Source: Tetracentron sinense (Eukaryota > Streptophyta > Magnoliopsida > Trochodendrales > Trochodendraceae). From it: a stretch of DNA of 64,000 nt. The stretch is from assembly GCA_015143295.1 (NCBI GenBank), contig CM026568.1, positions 31,690,441 through 31,754,440 on the forward strand, read 5' to 3'. Under the pieces are notes generated by a model that was given only the letters and a program-made list of their open reading frames with translations, did no database searches and was not told where the DNA came from. Position numbers and translations under genes: made by a program. Positions 12,023 to 23,400 of the stretch are shown here, piece after piece. Every line of letters begins with the position of its first letter. Within the stretch, counting starts at the first letter, position 1.

Positions 12023-13600
12023 CACATTTCCTTACATAATCTTTAATTCATTGAAGTACTTATATATGCAAATTCATACTACCAAGTACTCCATAATCAT
12101 ACTCACAAGTTACATACATGTATTTTTCGTATTCATAATACTGATAATTCCATAAACATCTCACTAATTCATAATCTTTAATTTAAACAAAAATCACTAC
12201 AGTAGATATTCACTCACCTGAACTGAGCATCAAGATAAATCTAGCTGACACCAGAGCTCCCCGGGTCAAACTTTGGTAGTAAGCTCTCGCCTAAGGTCTA
12301 TATACAATAATGCATTAGTTACATACTAAACTTTCATGCTAACTCATGACATGCATATGCACTCTCTTGAAATATAATAAAATCTCAATTTATTTGAGAG
12401 TCTTAGAAACCCTTTTCGCATCATAAGAAAACAAGCTTCATATTAATTTCAAATGAAAAGGCTCAAAAATGAGTTTTAAGCATGAAATGACATTGTTTTA
12501 AGCAGTAAAAATCTATCAAAACTTCACGAGTTTAATGCATGTACCTTAAGCAAGAAATCAAATCTTTTCATTTTTCCAATCTTTTAAGAATCACGCAATT
12601 TCTTTAAAAAGTACAAACCACGCCAACCATTCATATTCTTCTAATCTAATTTCACAAAAGTTCATCAAAAATCAAAAGCATTTAATAAGCCTAAACTCGT
12701 CAGTTTGAAATTTACGTTAGGGTATTTTCCAAAAATTTTATAATACCCTTAATAATATTAAACCATTCAAATCAACTTGTAAAATTTAACAAAATTTATT
12801 TTCACATTATAATATCCTTAATTAAACATTATCAAAACAATTTCACCAAATTATTTCATTAACAACAAAAACCCCAAATTATGTTTTACACATAAAACCC
12901 TACTTTTACCATTGTCAAGTTACACCACCTCTATTCAAATTAACAATTTTTCCCACATTACTATACCCCAATAACATGTTTAGAAGCAAGAAATGAAATC
13001 TATTCATGGCCACATCATGAAACTCAAGCTTTACTCACACTAAAACAAAATTTCTGAAGAATGAAAAAGAATAACTTTGGGTGGAGAAACTTATTGATTA
13101 ATTGTGTATTTTAGCTTCAATGGTTTCCCAAACACTAGTCTTTGATAAGGGTTAAGAAAACCAAAAGAAATTGGGGTTTAAAGAGGCTTTTGGAGTGGGG
13201 TTTTGGCTCAAACTAGGGCTGGCCGGCGGCGAGGTTGCGGCTGGCCGGTGATTGGTATTCCGGCGGTAGTGCCGACAAAGGCTAGGGTTGCTCGAGTCTT
13301 GGAGTGGAAGGGAAATGTGAGAAGAAAGAGAGGAAGAGAAGAGAAATCATGTTCTCTTCTTATTCCCTCCCTAAATTGTAAAAGACCAAACTGCCCTCTT
13401 ATAGTTTTAAGGCTTCTCTTGTGGTCTAAGGGTATTTTTAGAAAAGTGAGGCATTTAGGCTAATTTTCAAGAGATTAACTTCACTAAAAAATTTAATAAC
13501 TTAACCAAATAATTTATATTACAAAATAAAATACCAAACTTATGGAAAAGTCCAAATTACCCGTGATTTTCTAAAACCGGGAGTTATAACCTCAAACTAG

Positions 13601-14949
13601 ACTTGTTAGTTCCTTAGAGTTCTCTTTTGAACTGTTTTATAGTACTTTGTTGCTTTTGTCCATTTCAGGTTCCTGCGAGAAAAAGAAAATAAAAGTGAAG
13701 ATTTACAACTTTCAAAGAATCAGAAGAACCTCAACCATGTGAAGAATAGTAGAAAGAAGAAAACCAGAGAAAAAGTAAAGCAGCGATCGATCGTAGGTCA
13801 GAACAGTGGCGATAGATCGTAGCACAATGGACAATTGTTCGCCTGAAAACAGTAGCTACCTGAGAAATTTCCAGTATCTGCAATCGATTATAGCCAGTTT
13901 GTGATCGATCGCCCATCGGCGTTTTTGTCTCAAGATGTGTGCACGAAAGTGAGGGTTTGGACCCAATTGGGGTTCCTAAAACTCTAATTAGAAAGGAAAC
14001 TCTCTCTATAAATAGCAAAGCAATTGGCCCTAAAAAGAGTTTTGAATTTTGAAAAATTAAAAGAGAAAAGAGCTCTGGAGATCTGTGAAGGTGAAGAGAT
14101 GTTTCGTGTTCATCAGTGAAGACGGTGTTCTCCTCCCTCGTCATGAACTAATCTTCTGTTATAGGGTTTAGATGAAACTCTAGCCAAGTAACTGTATCTC
14201 TGTTTTATTTTATTTAGATTTTTGAGATTGTAAACATTGATTGCATAATGAGAGGGTTGTTCAACAACTGGTTTTAATGATTATATTTAATTTCAATGGA
14301 TTTTTATCCTTGTCTTAGGTGTTCTGAAATTGAAAACATTCCATTAATTTTCTGTGATTATTAATTGTAAATTTTATGGAATGGTATTAATTGTTCAAGA
14401 TTTTAAATATTAGAATGTTTTATACTTAGGGAAGATGAGTGATTTCAGAACCTTATTTTAATATGTATCACTCATGCTAACCGTAGATAAGACATACCTA
14501 AGATTTAAACCCTTGATTCGATGAGTTGAGACTTGTAGTCACACTCATCTTTATTGTTTACACTTCGATAAATTTGAATAGATGCATTTGAAATTAGTTA
14601 TGAGGAAAGTAGTGAGTTCAAACACCTTAGATCTTATCTCCTTAAGATCGCCAAAAAACTCATTAGTTGATTCCATAATTAGAAGTCATTAGATAATTCC
14701 TGTTTTAGTTTAATACGCTTCAAATCAACTTTTGTCACCCATTAATTTAGAAATAATCTTGATAAGAAGGCAACGAAACCAGTGAAATCCTTTGTGGTTC
14801 GACACTTCTACTAGTCACTATTCTATGAAATCAATATTATTACGAGGTATATTAAATTGAGAATGACCAGTAGACCTATTAAAAAATAACTAAAATTCAA
14901 GAGCTTATCCAGCCCATTGCCACCCCTAAACATGTATGTACTATATAGT
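13601..14949. other. LTR-like remnant with no gene
   Basis: No coding region is supported. The text near 14790-14810, TTTGTGGTTCGACAC, and the general composition resemble the 3' part of Athila-type LTRs, but I found no terminal pair. At its right edge, 14928 leftward on the minus strand, is a partial copy of the hAT-like TAGGGGTGGCAATGGG repeat. Confidence 0.3.
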
Positions 14950-15438
14950 TTAATTGTCACGCCCCAAAATCCCCCTTACGAGAATTGAGAACTTTGGCAC
15001 GTGACCTACTTGACTTAATTCATTTAATGAGCTTTAAAGGCATACAAAAATCTGAACTTAAAAATTTATTCAATGGAATAACATTTAACACCTCAACTGA
15101 ATATCAATTAAAATCTGTAATTAAACTGACCTTACATAATCTGAATCATCCTCGTGATTCTCAATTCTTTAATTAAACATATCAAATCTAAATATCTCAA
15201 TTTAAAAACTAAAACATAATAAACTTATTACAATCCTTCTGGAATTCAAACAATTTATAATAAACTAAAATCGAAATCCTGTTCCTCTTCAGGATGATCA
15301 CCTGTAAGATCTTCCTTATATACTCCTCTTCAACTTAGGGTTCCTGCGTACAATTATTAAATCTCGAACCTGCTGACAACAAAAATTATCGGCTGAGTAA
15401 CAAGTTACTCTGCGTATATAACAATCTAATATCATAAC

Positions 15439-16335
15439 TGTGAGGGGAAAAATACCGGACGGACACGCGTCAGCAGCAGCTTCTTCCACGTTCTGGTTTA
15501 CTGGCAGAAGGTTGGAGCGGAGGGTGTGGCACCCTGACCTGTACTCCGATGGTAAAGTCAGTAGAGGTAGAAGACGATGAATAGTAAACGCAAGAACAAT
15601 CTCTGAAATATACGCAAGACACTAAAAGCCCTGAACGCGTCTTCTCGGATCTGGGTTTCTGAACAACTGTCCTGTGCACTAAAAATCACGGGGTTTATAT
15701 AGGGCGAGGTTGGTATGGACATCGATGACCATGGATGGCCATAGGTGCCCATACCACGTGTCTTAGCACTCATTACCAAACATTTTAGACATGTCTGCCG
15801 CCGGTTGCATTACACGTGGGAGCCTCCCCCAAGTCCAATCGGACGGGATCGGACGGTACGCAGAAGTGACCAGCATTAAATGCCAAGACAGTGCTTTCGG
15901 CACGAAGCGGCGAATTCGGCACACTTGTCGGAATTATGGATCGCCTCCTGATCACTTCCTCCTACAAGTCGGTCTCGCTGTCGACTTAAGCTCGGTTACG
16001 ACGTAGATGCCTTAAAACACAGCACGACATCGTTGTCAATGAGACAACGGGCTCGTTGTTCGCGTAACGACAATCGACGTTGTCAAGAGCACAACGCTCA
16101 CGTTGTGCTTCAGACAACGAGCTCGTTGTCGAGACCACAACGGAAACGTTGTTCTTCGTGAGAACAAAGATGTCGCACTGCGCACAACGGGAACGTTGTA
16201 CGTCAGACAACGTGTGACCCTTATATTTCAAGCACGTGGCCCCAACTTGTGAACACGTGTCACTTTCGTGAACAAAACGACAAAAACGAGCTCGTCCCAC
16301 AACGCTGAGCTGGTACACGAATTTTACCCGTTACA
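15439..16335 (-). repeat. 3' LTR of the Tat element (left copy)
   Basis: 897 bases, aligned base for base with 26282-27178 apart from A at 15719. On the minus strand it runs TGTAACGGG...CCCCTCACA. Open frames within it are chance shadows. Confidence 0.95.
16044..16199. promoter_or_regulatory. Same palindrome array in the other LTR
   Basis: Exact copy of the array described for 26887-27042, with palindromes at 16044, 16091, 16114, 16137 and 16184. In this LTR it lies about 475 bases upstream of the antisense gene's TATA box, so it could serve that promoter too. Confidence 0.75.
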
Positions 16336-16347
16336 ATTTGCCCCTTT
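16336..16347 (-). other. Polypurine tract of the Tat element
   Basis: AAAGGGGCAAAT on the minus strand, directly abutting the 3' LTR, in the place where plus-strand DNA synthesis is primed. Confidence 0.65.
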
Positions 16348-16674
16348 ATGATGCTTGGAACGTAGTTCGAAGCGTCATAAACGAACAACAAGATCATACC
16401 TGACACCACTCCGGAAGGCGAAACGTTGCGTGCTTTAAACGCTTATTGAGAAGGTCGACCGTTCACGCCAGCTGGCCACGCGTGCGAACCGTCGCGTCTC
16501 TTCAATGCGGACAGGCTGTCATCATCACCGATTTAAATTTCGAGAATGCTTTAATGACCCTGACGGTTATCATACTCGGTGAAAAGACGATCTTGCCACT
16601 GCTCTTAATTCTGTGGATACAGGTGTACGCCTCAGATGAAGGGTAATGGTGTACTTTCGCAAACCAGAGACGTC

Positions 16675-16681
16675 TATAAAA
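16675..16681 (+). promoter_or_regulatory. TATA box of the antisense gene
   Basis: TATAAAA on the plus strand inside the element, with a CT-rich stretch about 30 bases downstream that would make a typical plant initiator and leader. It lies 265 bases before the ATG at 16940 and downstream of the upstream in-frame ATG at 16646, which is therefore not the start. Confidence 0.6.
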
Positions 16682-16939
16682 TCCCATCGAATCCTCTCTC
16701 TCTCCCACCCTGTTTCATCAAGCACTGTTACTCTGTCGAATCTTCTTCTTGCCCGAAAGTTCATCTTCCTCAAGCTCTTCAACGATCTTTCTGAGTTTTT
16801 CAGTTCGGTACGCCCTTCACCCCTATCTCTTATTCTCTCTTACTGTTTTTCCATTTCTCTCTTCTCTGGTTCCCAGTGTGGTTTTGCTCTGCACATACTC
16901 TTTTGTTCTTGTCCCTCTTTCCGATTTCTTCTTACCACC

Positions 16940-19416
16940 ATGGCTGCCAATGTCCCCGTAGAACCTGCTAGGATAGAGGGAGTTAGAGGCCCTTCTGATG
17001 ACGAGGCCAGTTGTACAGGTAGCGCACCTCATGGTGCCTACATTGAAAAATCTTCAGTTCTGCGCCAATTCCAGTTGGCGCATCTGAACCGTTACAGGGA
17101 ACGTTTCGACTTCCCTGCCGATGTCAATCTCCATTTCATGCGAGATGATGCCATCATAGACAGGCGCTCTGCCTGTACCGTTGTCTACCTTTCCCAGCTT
17201 GAGGCTGGCCTTCGCTTCCCTCTTCATCCTGTCTTGGATGAAGTTCTGTCCACCTTGCAACTTGCACCGGGGCAAATGCACCCGGGCTTCCACAAATACA
17301 TGTCCATGATGATCAAATTCATCAAGGACGGGTACCCCATAGAGGCTAGGACATCTATTCCACTTCTGCCATGCCGTCAGATGCCGAGGCAATGACGATG
17401 GTCTGTATTCCTATTTCTCGTGGAACAAGAAGCCCTACTGTCCAGAGCTCGTCTCGGGCATCCTTGACAGAGAAAGGAAATGGAAAGCCACTCCATTCGT
17501 CGTCTCTGGCGGCTGGAAGGCAGAGAATTCCTCGGTCCCCAACGTCTTCCGAGTGGAAGCAGGTATACCACTAGTTACCTCGTTGTCCGTTGTGCACCAT
17601 CGTCTTGACTACGTTCTCGTTGTACGCTGTACCTTCTCGTCCTGCTAATTCTCCTCGTTGTACTCATTTTGCCTTCTTTTGTGTGCAGTGGACCCAAAGA
17701 AATTTCCATACAAGAAGCTGACCCCAGAAGAACAAGAACTTCTTACTGGTATCCGCCGTGCTCGAGGCGGGGAATACATTAGGTGGAAACCACTCGAGCT
17801 CGTCAAGCGGGGTTCCTCCAGTAACCCAGCAACTACTCAACAACAGCCACAACAACAGCAACAGGGCGCCTCCCCCTCCGTACCTTCACCGTTCCCTCAC
17901 CTATCCGAAGAAGAAGAAGAAGAAATGGCCGACTCGAACCCACCACCGCTGAATAGGAAGCCGAGGTCTGCTCGCCCTGCAGCTCAGCCACTTCCACCAC
18001 CACCACCACCACCGAAGAAGAAGAGGAACCATTCCTCCAAGGCTACAGCGCCTACTGACTTGAAGAGAAAGTTGGCCACCCAGGCCGAGCACGAGGCCAG
18101 AAAGAAGGCCAAGGCGGACAAACGCCAGGAAAAAGAGATTGCGGCCATTGCTGCTCCTCCTCCCGCCCCTGCCGCTCCTCCAACAAGCCTAGGAGCCGAG
18201 GCGACAATGGCAGCGCCTAAGGATAGCTCAGCCCCTGCCCCTTCTCGAGCTGATGCTGCCCCAGCCGGTACGAGCTCCGCTGTCGTTGCCTTGGCGGCAA
18301 CGGAAACCGGCACGACAAGTCTCCCGGCCAATATGCTGCCGACCTCCGCTCCGGACTGGTCACCCGACTTCACGCGGTTCGGAGTGCCGACCGTGATTGA
18401 ATCGGCGAAGAGCTCGAGGACGGCTGCCCGAGCTCTAACTTATGCGATGAGGCTCCCCAGGGACATCGCTGAGGTTGGCCAACTCCACTTAGCCGACCTG
18501 TCCTACGCCGCCTGTCAGTCCGTGGCAACAGTAAGCTTTCCCTCCTTCGTCTTCTACCTCAATCGTTTTGAAATACTACTTCTTGTTATGCTAACGCCCA
18601 GACATCTCTTTGCAGATGAACGCGCTCGTGCAAGAGCTCTGCGATCGCAGTCAGGACAAATACACTCAGCTGCGAGACGGGATCAACTACTGGAAGGACA
18701 GGACGGAGGCGCTGGAGAAGACCCTTGTCGAGGAGAGACTCAAGGCAGACTTCGATCTGTCCCAAGCCAAGGCTGAAACGACTCGTGCTGAAGTAAGGTT
18801 CGGCACTGCCACCAAGGTTAGGGAAAAGGCCGAAGCTGAGGCACGAGCAGCGAAGGAGGCCGAAAGGAAGGCCAAGCAAGAGACTGAGAATGCTGTTGTG
18901 CGCATCAGTGAGCTTGAGCATGTCTCCCAAGCTTTGGGTAGACAACTGGAGGAAATTGAGGCAGCCAGGTCGGCACTGGCGGAGGAGCTCGAGGAGGCCA
19001 AGAAAATTCAGGAGGACACCGAGAGGTCCGTGACCCTGAGACTGCAGCAGTATTACCAGTCTCAGCTGGACACGCTCTTGGATGAAGATCGTGCCGAGAC
19101 CGAGAAAGAGGTCCTCGAGTCCCTTCGCCAGCAAGGCCGCCTGAAGGAGGACAATGAAGAGGACGCCACCACGTTCTCCGAGCTTCCGAGCAAGGAACTG
19201 ATCGAGCTCGACAACGAGCCCGAGGTACAAGGCGTTGAGCTGCCTCACTTTCTTGAAGGTCCCGCACTCCTTCCCACCGAGCCATACTCCGAGCTTGCTG
19301 CCCCAGAGCTTCCTCCTGCTGCCGATGAAATTACTCCTGTGGAAGCTCCTATCGCTGAAGCCTCCATTGCTGCGCCTGCTACAACGGCAACAGAGCCTGA
19401 CCTTGAGCTCGTCTGA
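16940..19416 (+). CDS. Antisense gene of the Tat element (spliced, one frameshift)
   Basis: Runs opposite to gag-pol, between pol and the 3' LTR. Start ACCACCATGG at 16940. Exons 16940-17562, 17689-18530 and 18616-19416 join by GT-AG introns of 126 and 85 bases (V-E-A|V-D-P and V-A-T|M-N-A). About 754 residues. The N-terminal 210 residues (AGLRFPLHPVLDEVL, NDDGLYSYFSWNKKPYC) match the putative gypsy-type transposon domain (Pfam Transposase_28) found in Tat-lineage extra ORFs. A Gln/Pro-rich middle and a KKKRNHSSK/KRKLATQAEHEARKKAK basic region could act in nuclear entry. The C-terminal third is a long coiled coil. One extra base near 17343-17352 shifts the frame by +1, so this copy is broken or needs recoding. 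Function in the family is unknown. Confidence 0.8.
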
Positions 19417-19769
19417 CCTGCTGTCTCTCCGATCTTCTGTTCTTCTGATCCTTTGCCCCTTCCTATGCTTCTGCTTCTCTTTTATATTGATGTAAATCCT
19501 CTTTTTCCTTTTATGAAAAGTTATCGCTGAAATAGGTTTTCGATATGAATGGATCGCTCTTCTTTGCCAAGTTTGCACTTCTTTTCGCCTCGTAATATAG
19601 TATAACGCATACACACAGAATAAGAAAGAACACATCATGAGTAATTGAAACACTACGAGCAGAACACTATGAGTAGAGCGCAACGATTAAAGCACAACGA
19701 ACAAGCACTGCTAGTAGAACACTTCGATTAAGTACTTCGATCAGAGCACCACGAGTTACCACTACGGAT

Positions 19770-20022
19770 AAAACACTACGATCGTTCACTACGAGCAAAG
19801 CACTACGATCGTTCACCACGAAAAAAGCACTATGATCGTTCACTACGAGCAAAGCACTATGATCGTTCACCACGGGCAAAGCACTATGATCGTTCACTAC
19901 GAGCAAAGCACTATGATCGTTCACCATGGGCAAAGCACTATGATCGTTCACCATGAGCAAAACACTATGATCGTTCACTACGAGCAAAGCACTATGATCG
20001 TTCACCATGGGCAAAGCACTAC
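19770..20022. repeat. 27-base minisatellite, nine copies, with a 54-base higher-order pattern
   Basis: The motif GATCGTTCAC recurs exactly every 27 bases at 19780, 19807, 19834, 19861, 19888, 19915, 19942, 19969 and 19996. Units mostly alternate between ACTACGAGCAAAG and ACCA(T/C)GGGCAAAG versions, giving a 54-base super-repeat. More diverged units extend left to about 19645. It lies in the spacer between the converging 3' ends of pol and the antisense gene. Open frames across it are a product of the 27-base (9-codon) period. Confidence 0.92.
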
Positions 20023-20441
20023 GTAAAATTACTTATGAACAAGCATTGCAAGCAAGCACTGATTCAGACGCATCATTCGCGTAATTCACTGTGAATGTAA
20101 TCTGACAAATAAAATTCATGAGACGAACGCGACGTGACTCAGTTCCGAAACACATGCTCAGAGGATGTCATTAGGTTAAGCCACTAGATTTGCTCAGATG
20201 ACATCCTTATATAAGCCACCCGTGTTCGTTGTGAGTACGTCGTTCAGTCAGAAACTTTATTCGAATTACTTGCAAAACATTCACAATATTACACTGTTTA
20301 CTAGACGATGGTCGATCACACAACGAGCAGGCACATAATATAACGAATCACATGTTAAAATATGAGCATCATGATTATGTAAGATCACTGAGAAAAAAAC
20401 TTGTAAGCACAACGATGCATGTAAACAGCACATCTCAGACC
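20023..20441. other. 3' spacer of the Tat element
   Basis: No gene. This lies between the pol stop and the minisatellite, and should hold 3' untranslated sequence of pol. ACAACG and CGTTGT hexamers recur here, as in the LTR. Confidence 0.5.
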
Positions 20442-23400
20442 CTATTGAAAGAATTGCCTCAGATTCATGATGTTCCAAGATTTTGAGATGAGGTTACCTT
20501 GCAAGTCTTTCAAGTAGCAGACTCCAGGACTCCCCAATCGTTCTACGACATAGGGCCCTTCCCAGTTTGGTCCCAACTTGCCACTGTTAAGCTCTCTTGT
20601 GTTCTGGAACACTCTTCGGAGGACGAGATCACCAACCTGTAGCACTCTCCGTTGTACTTTCTTGTTGTAGGCGTTCCTCAATCGCTGCTGGTACCTCCTC
20701 ATCTGAATGCTGGCATCCTCTCGTTTCTCTTCTAGCAGGTCAAGATGAATAGCCATGAGTACTGTGTTCTGATCTTTCTCTTCGCCCTTCTTCTTGCTGT
20801 GCCAAGAACGCACTGTAGGCAAACTGATCTCTGTAGGGATGACAGCCTCCATGCCATACGCCAAAGAGAAAGGAGTTTCATTGGTAGGACTCCTTGGAGT
20901 CGTTCTGTACCCCCACAAAACGTTGTGCAGTTCGGTGGTCCACTTCCCCTTCGAATCTTCCAATCTTCTCTTTAAGGCATTGAGAATATTCTTGTTGGCT
21001 GCCTCCGCCAATCCATTCCCTTGAGGATAGTAAGGGGAAGAGAAGACGTGCCTGATCTTCAGCTCGCTGCAAAAGTCGGCAATCAGCCGTCCTGAGAACT
21101 GCTTCCCGTTGTCAGTAACGATAGACTGCGGTATGCCAAATCTACAGACGATATGCTCCCACAAGAATTTCTTCACTTCTTGCTCCCTGATACGTGCAAG
21201 CGGCACAGCTTCAATCCACCGTGAGAAGTAGTCAGTTGCCACCAAAAGGAAGATCAAATTCCCTGGAGCTCTCGGGAAAGGTCCCACAATATCAAGTCCC
21301 CACCGTGCAAATGGCCAAGGCTGCGATACAGTGCTAAGCTCTTGAGCTGGGGCATGAATCAGTCGAGCAAACCGCTGGCACTGGCTGCACCTCTTCACAT
21401 ACTTCTGAGCATCAGCTTGCATATAAGGCCAGAAATAACCTTGCCCCAGAGCTCGATGGGCAATTGTCCTCCCGCCCGAATGAATACCACATATACCTTC
21501 ATGCAGCTCAGCAAGTACTCTCTCCACGTCTACGGGATGAACGCACTTCAGCAAGGGACCACCAAAAGATTTCCTGAACAATTCTCCTTGCACCAAGGTA
21601 TAACGAGATGCCTTGTACTGAATGCGTCTCGACTCCTTCACGCTGATAGGGAGAACTCCGTCCTTCAGATAGGCCACCAACCCTGTCATCCAGCTCGGGA
21701 CTGGATTGACAAAGAGCACTTCTCGCTGTGCCTGAAGAGTTATTGAAGGATACTCTTGAAACTCCATCAGAATAGCCCTGGGCTCGTCAGCCTGCACCAT
21801 GGAAGCTAGATATGCCAAAGCATCAGCATGCCTGTTCTCATCCCTCCGGGTATGCCTAATCTCCACAACGGTGAATGTTTCACACAACGAACGAACGAGA
21901 GCAGCATACTGCTTCATCCGATCGTCCTTGCATTCATAAATACCATTCACCTGATTCACCACGAGCTGTGAATCACAAAATACCCTCAACGTGGAGATCT
22001 GCAGCTCTCGTGCGCACTCCAGCCCAAGGAGCAAGGCTTCGTACTCAGCTTCGTTGTTGGAGGCAGTGAACCCAAGACGCGACATCTTCTGCACCTTGAT
22101 GTTGTCCGGACTCACAAGCACAACGCCCAGTCCTGAACCACTGAAATTGGAAGATCCGTCCACGTACAACAGCCAACCGCTCCATTCTGACGATTCCCCC
22201 CCTCCTACAACGGCATCTCCGTTGTCATCTTCAATTGGGAGCTCCCGAAGATTAACAAACGCATCCTCCGCCTCCTCCTCCACAGGAAAGTCAGAAAGAA
22301 ACCCCGCCATTGCTTGCCCCTTCTCTGAACTCCTGGCTCGGTACTGAATATCGAACTCGCTCAGAGCTACGGCCCACTTTGACATCCTCCCCGCCAGCTC
22401 GGGTCGTCCCAACACGACTTTCAAAGGATACGTTGTGATGACAACGATAGAATGAGCGTGAAAATACGGCCGAAGCTTCTCTGCAGAAAAGACAAGAGCC
22501 AGACACACCTTCTCGAGCTTGCTGTAGTTGCACTCCGCTTTGAGAAAGGTCTTGCTGATAAAGTAGACAGGTTTCTCCACGCCATCACAGCTTCTCACCA
22601 GGACGGAACCGAGGGCTTGCTCTGAAACAGACAAATAGAGATATAAGACTTCACCTGGCTCTGGCACCGAGAGGATAGGGGTTGACCCTAAATATTCTTT
22701 CAAGGCAAGAAAAGCTCTGGAACACTCCGGAGTCCAAGCGAAAATGGAGTCCTTCCTCAGCAGCTCGAACAGAGGTTTGCAACGATCGGATGACTTGGAG
22801 ATAAACCGGTTGAGCGCAGCAATCCGACCTGTCAGCTTCTGAATCTCCTTCTTCGACTTAGGCTCTGGCATGTCCAGCAAAGCCCGGATCTGAGCTGGAT
22901 TAGCTTCAATCCCCCGCTGACTCACAAGGTAACCCAAAAATTTCCCCGAGGTAACCCCGAAGGTGCACTTCTCCGGGTTGATCTTCAGATTGAAAGATCG
23001 CAGCACAGAGAAAGGCTCAGCAAGGTCAGCCACAAGAGTACTTCGTGCTCGACTCTTCACAACGATATCGTCGATGTACACTTCAACCGTCTTGCCAAGG
23101 AGTGACCCGAACATGAGATTCATTAAACGCTGATAAGTGGCACCTGCATTCTTCAAACCAAAAGGCATCACCCGATAACAGAACAAACCTCGCTCCGTTA
23201 TGAAGGTGGTCTTCTCTCGATCTGCTTCCGCCAGGAGGATCTGGTTATAACCCGAATAGCCATCCATGAAGGATAACATCTCGTGGCCGGCAGTGGCGTT
23301 GATGAGCCTGTCTATCCTTGGCATGGGAAAAAAGTCCTTGGGGCACGCCTTGTTGACCCCAGTAAAGTCAATGCAGACTCTCACCTTCCCGTTTTTCTTA

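Larger units (their letters stand above)
10287..13600. other. Repeat-derived non-coding block, possibly a degraded long LTR
   Basis: No gene is supported here; the open frame at 13203-13463 has no recognisable motif. The order of features (an AT-rich start, a zone of short tandem repeats at 11480-12022, then AT-rich sequence ending CTAAAACCGGGAGTTATAAC) parallels the solo LTR at 14955-29299, which ends CTAAATTTCGGGTCTCTACA. I could not find a matching left end or a target-site duplication, so this is a tentative reading. Confidence 0.4.

Noticed and set aside
13203-13463. 86-residue plus-strand frame starting MAQTRAGRRRGCG
   Set aside because: Sits in repeat-derived DNA, has no homologous motif that I recognise, and no promoter or splice signals fit.
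13731-14144. 137-residue minus-strand frame
   Set aside because: Falls in LTR-like sequence with many GATCGATC words; the protein has no domain.
15470-16318. Open frames inside the LTRs (repeated at 26313-27161)
   Set aside because: Duplicated only because the LTRs are duplicated; no protein motif, and they overlap U3 promoter signals.
16646-16939. Upstream in-frame extension of the antisense gene
   Set aside because: The TATA box at 16675 is downstream of the ATG at 16646, so the extension would not be transcribed; ACCACCATGG at 16940 is the better start.
17984-19683. Minus-strand open frames opposite the antisense gene (for example 18586-19683)
   Set aside because: Shadow frames of GC-rich coiled-coil coding sequence on the other strand; they lack motifs and lie downstream of the pol stop.
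19667-20026. Repetitive proteins (NDHSALLVV and MIVHYEQST repeats)
   Set aside because: The 27-base period keeps all frames open; there is no start context, and they lie in the spacer between two genes.
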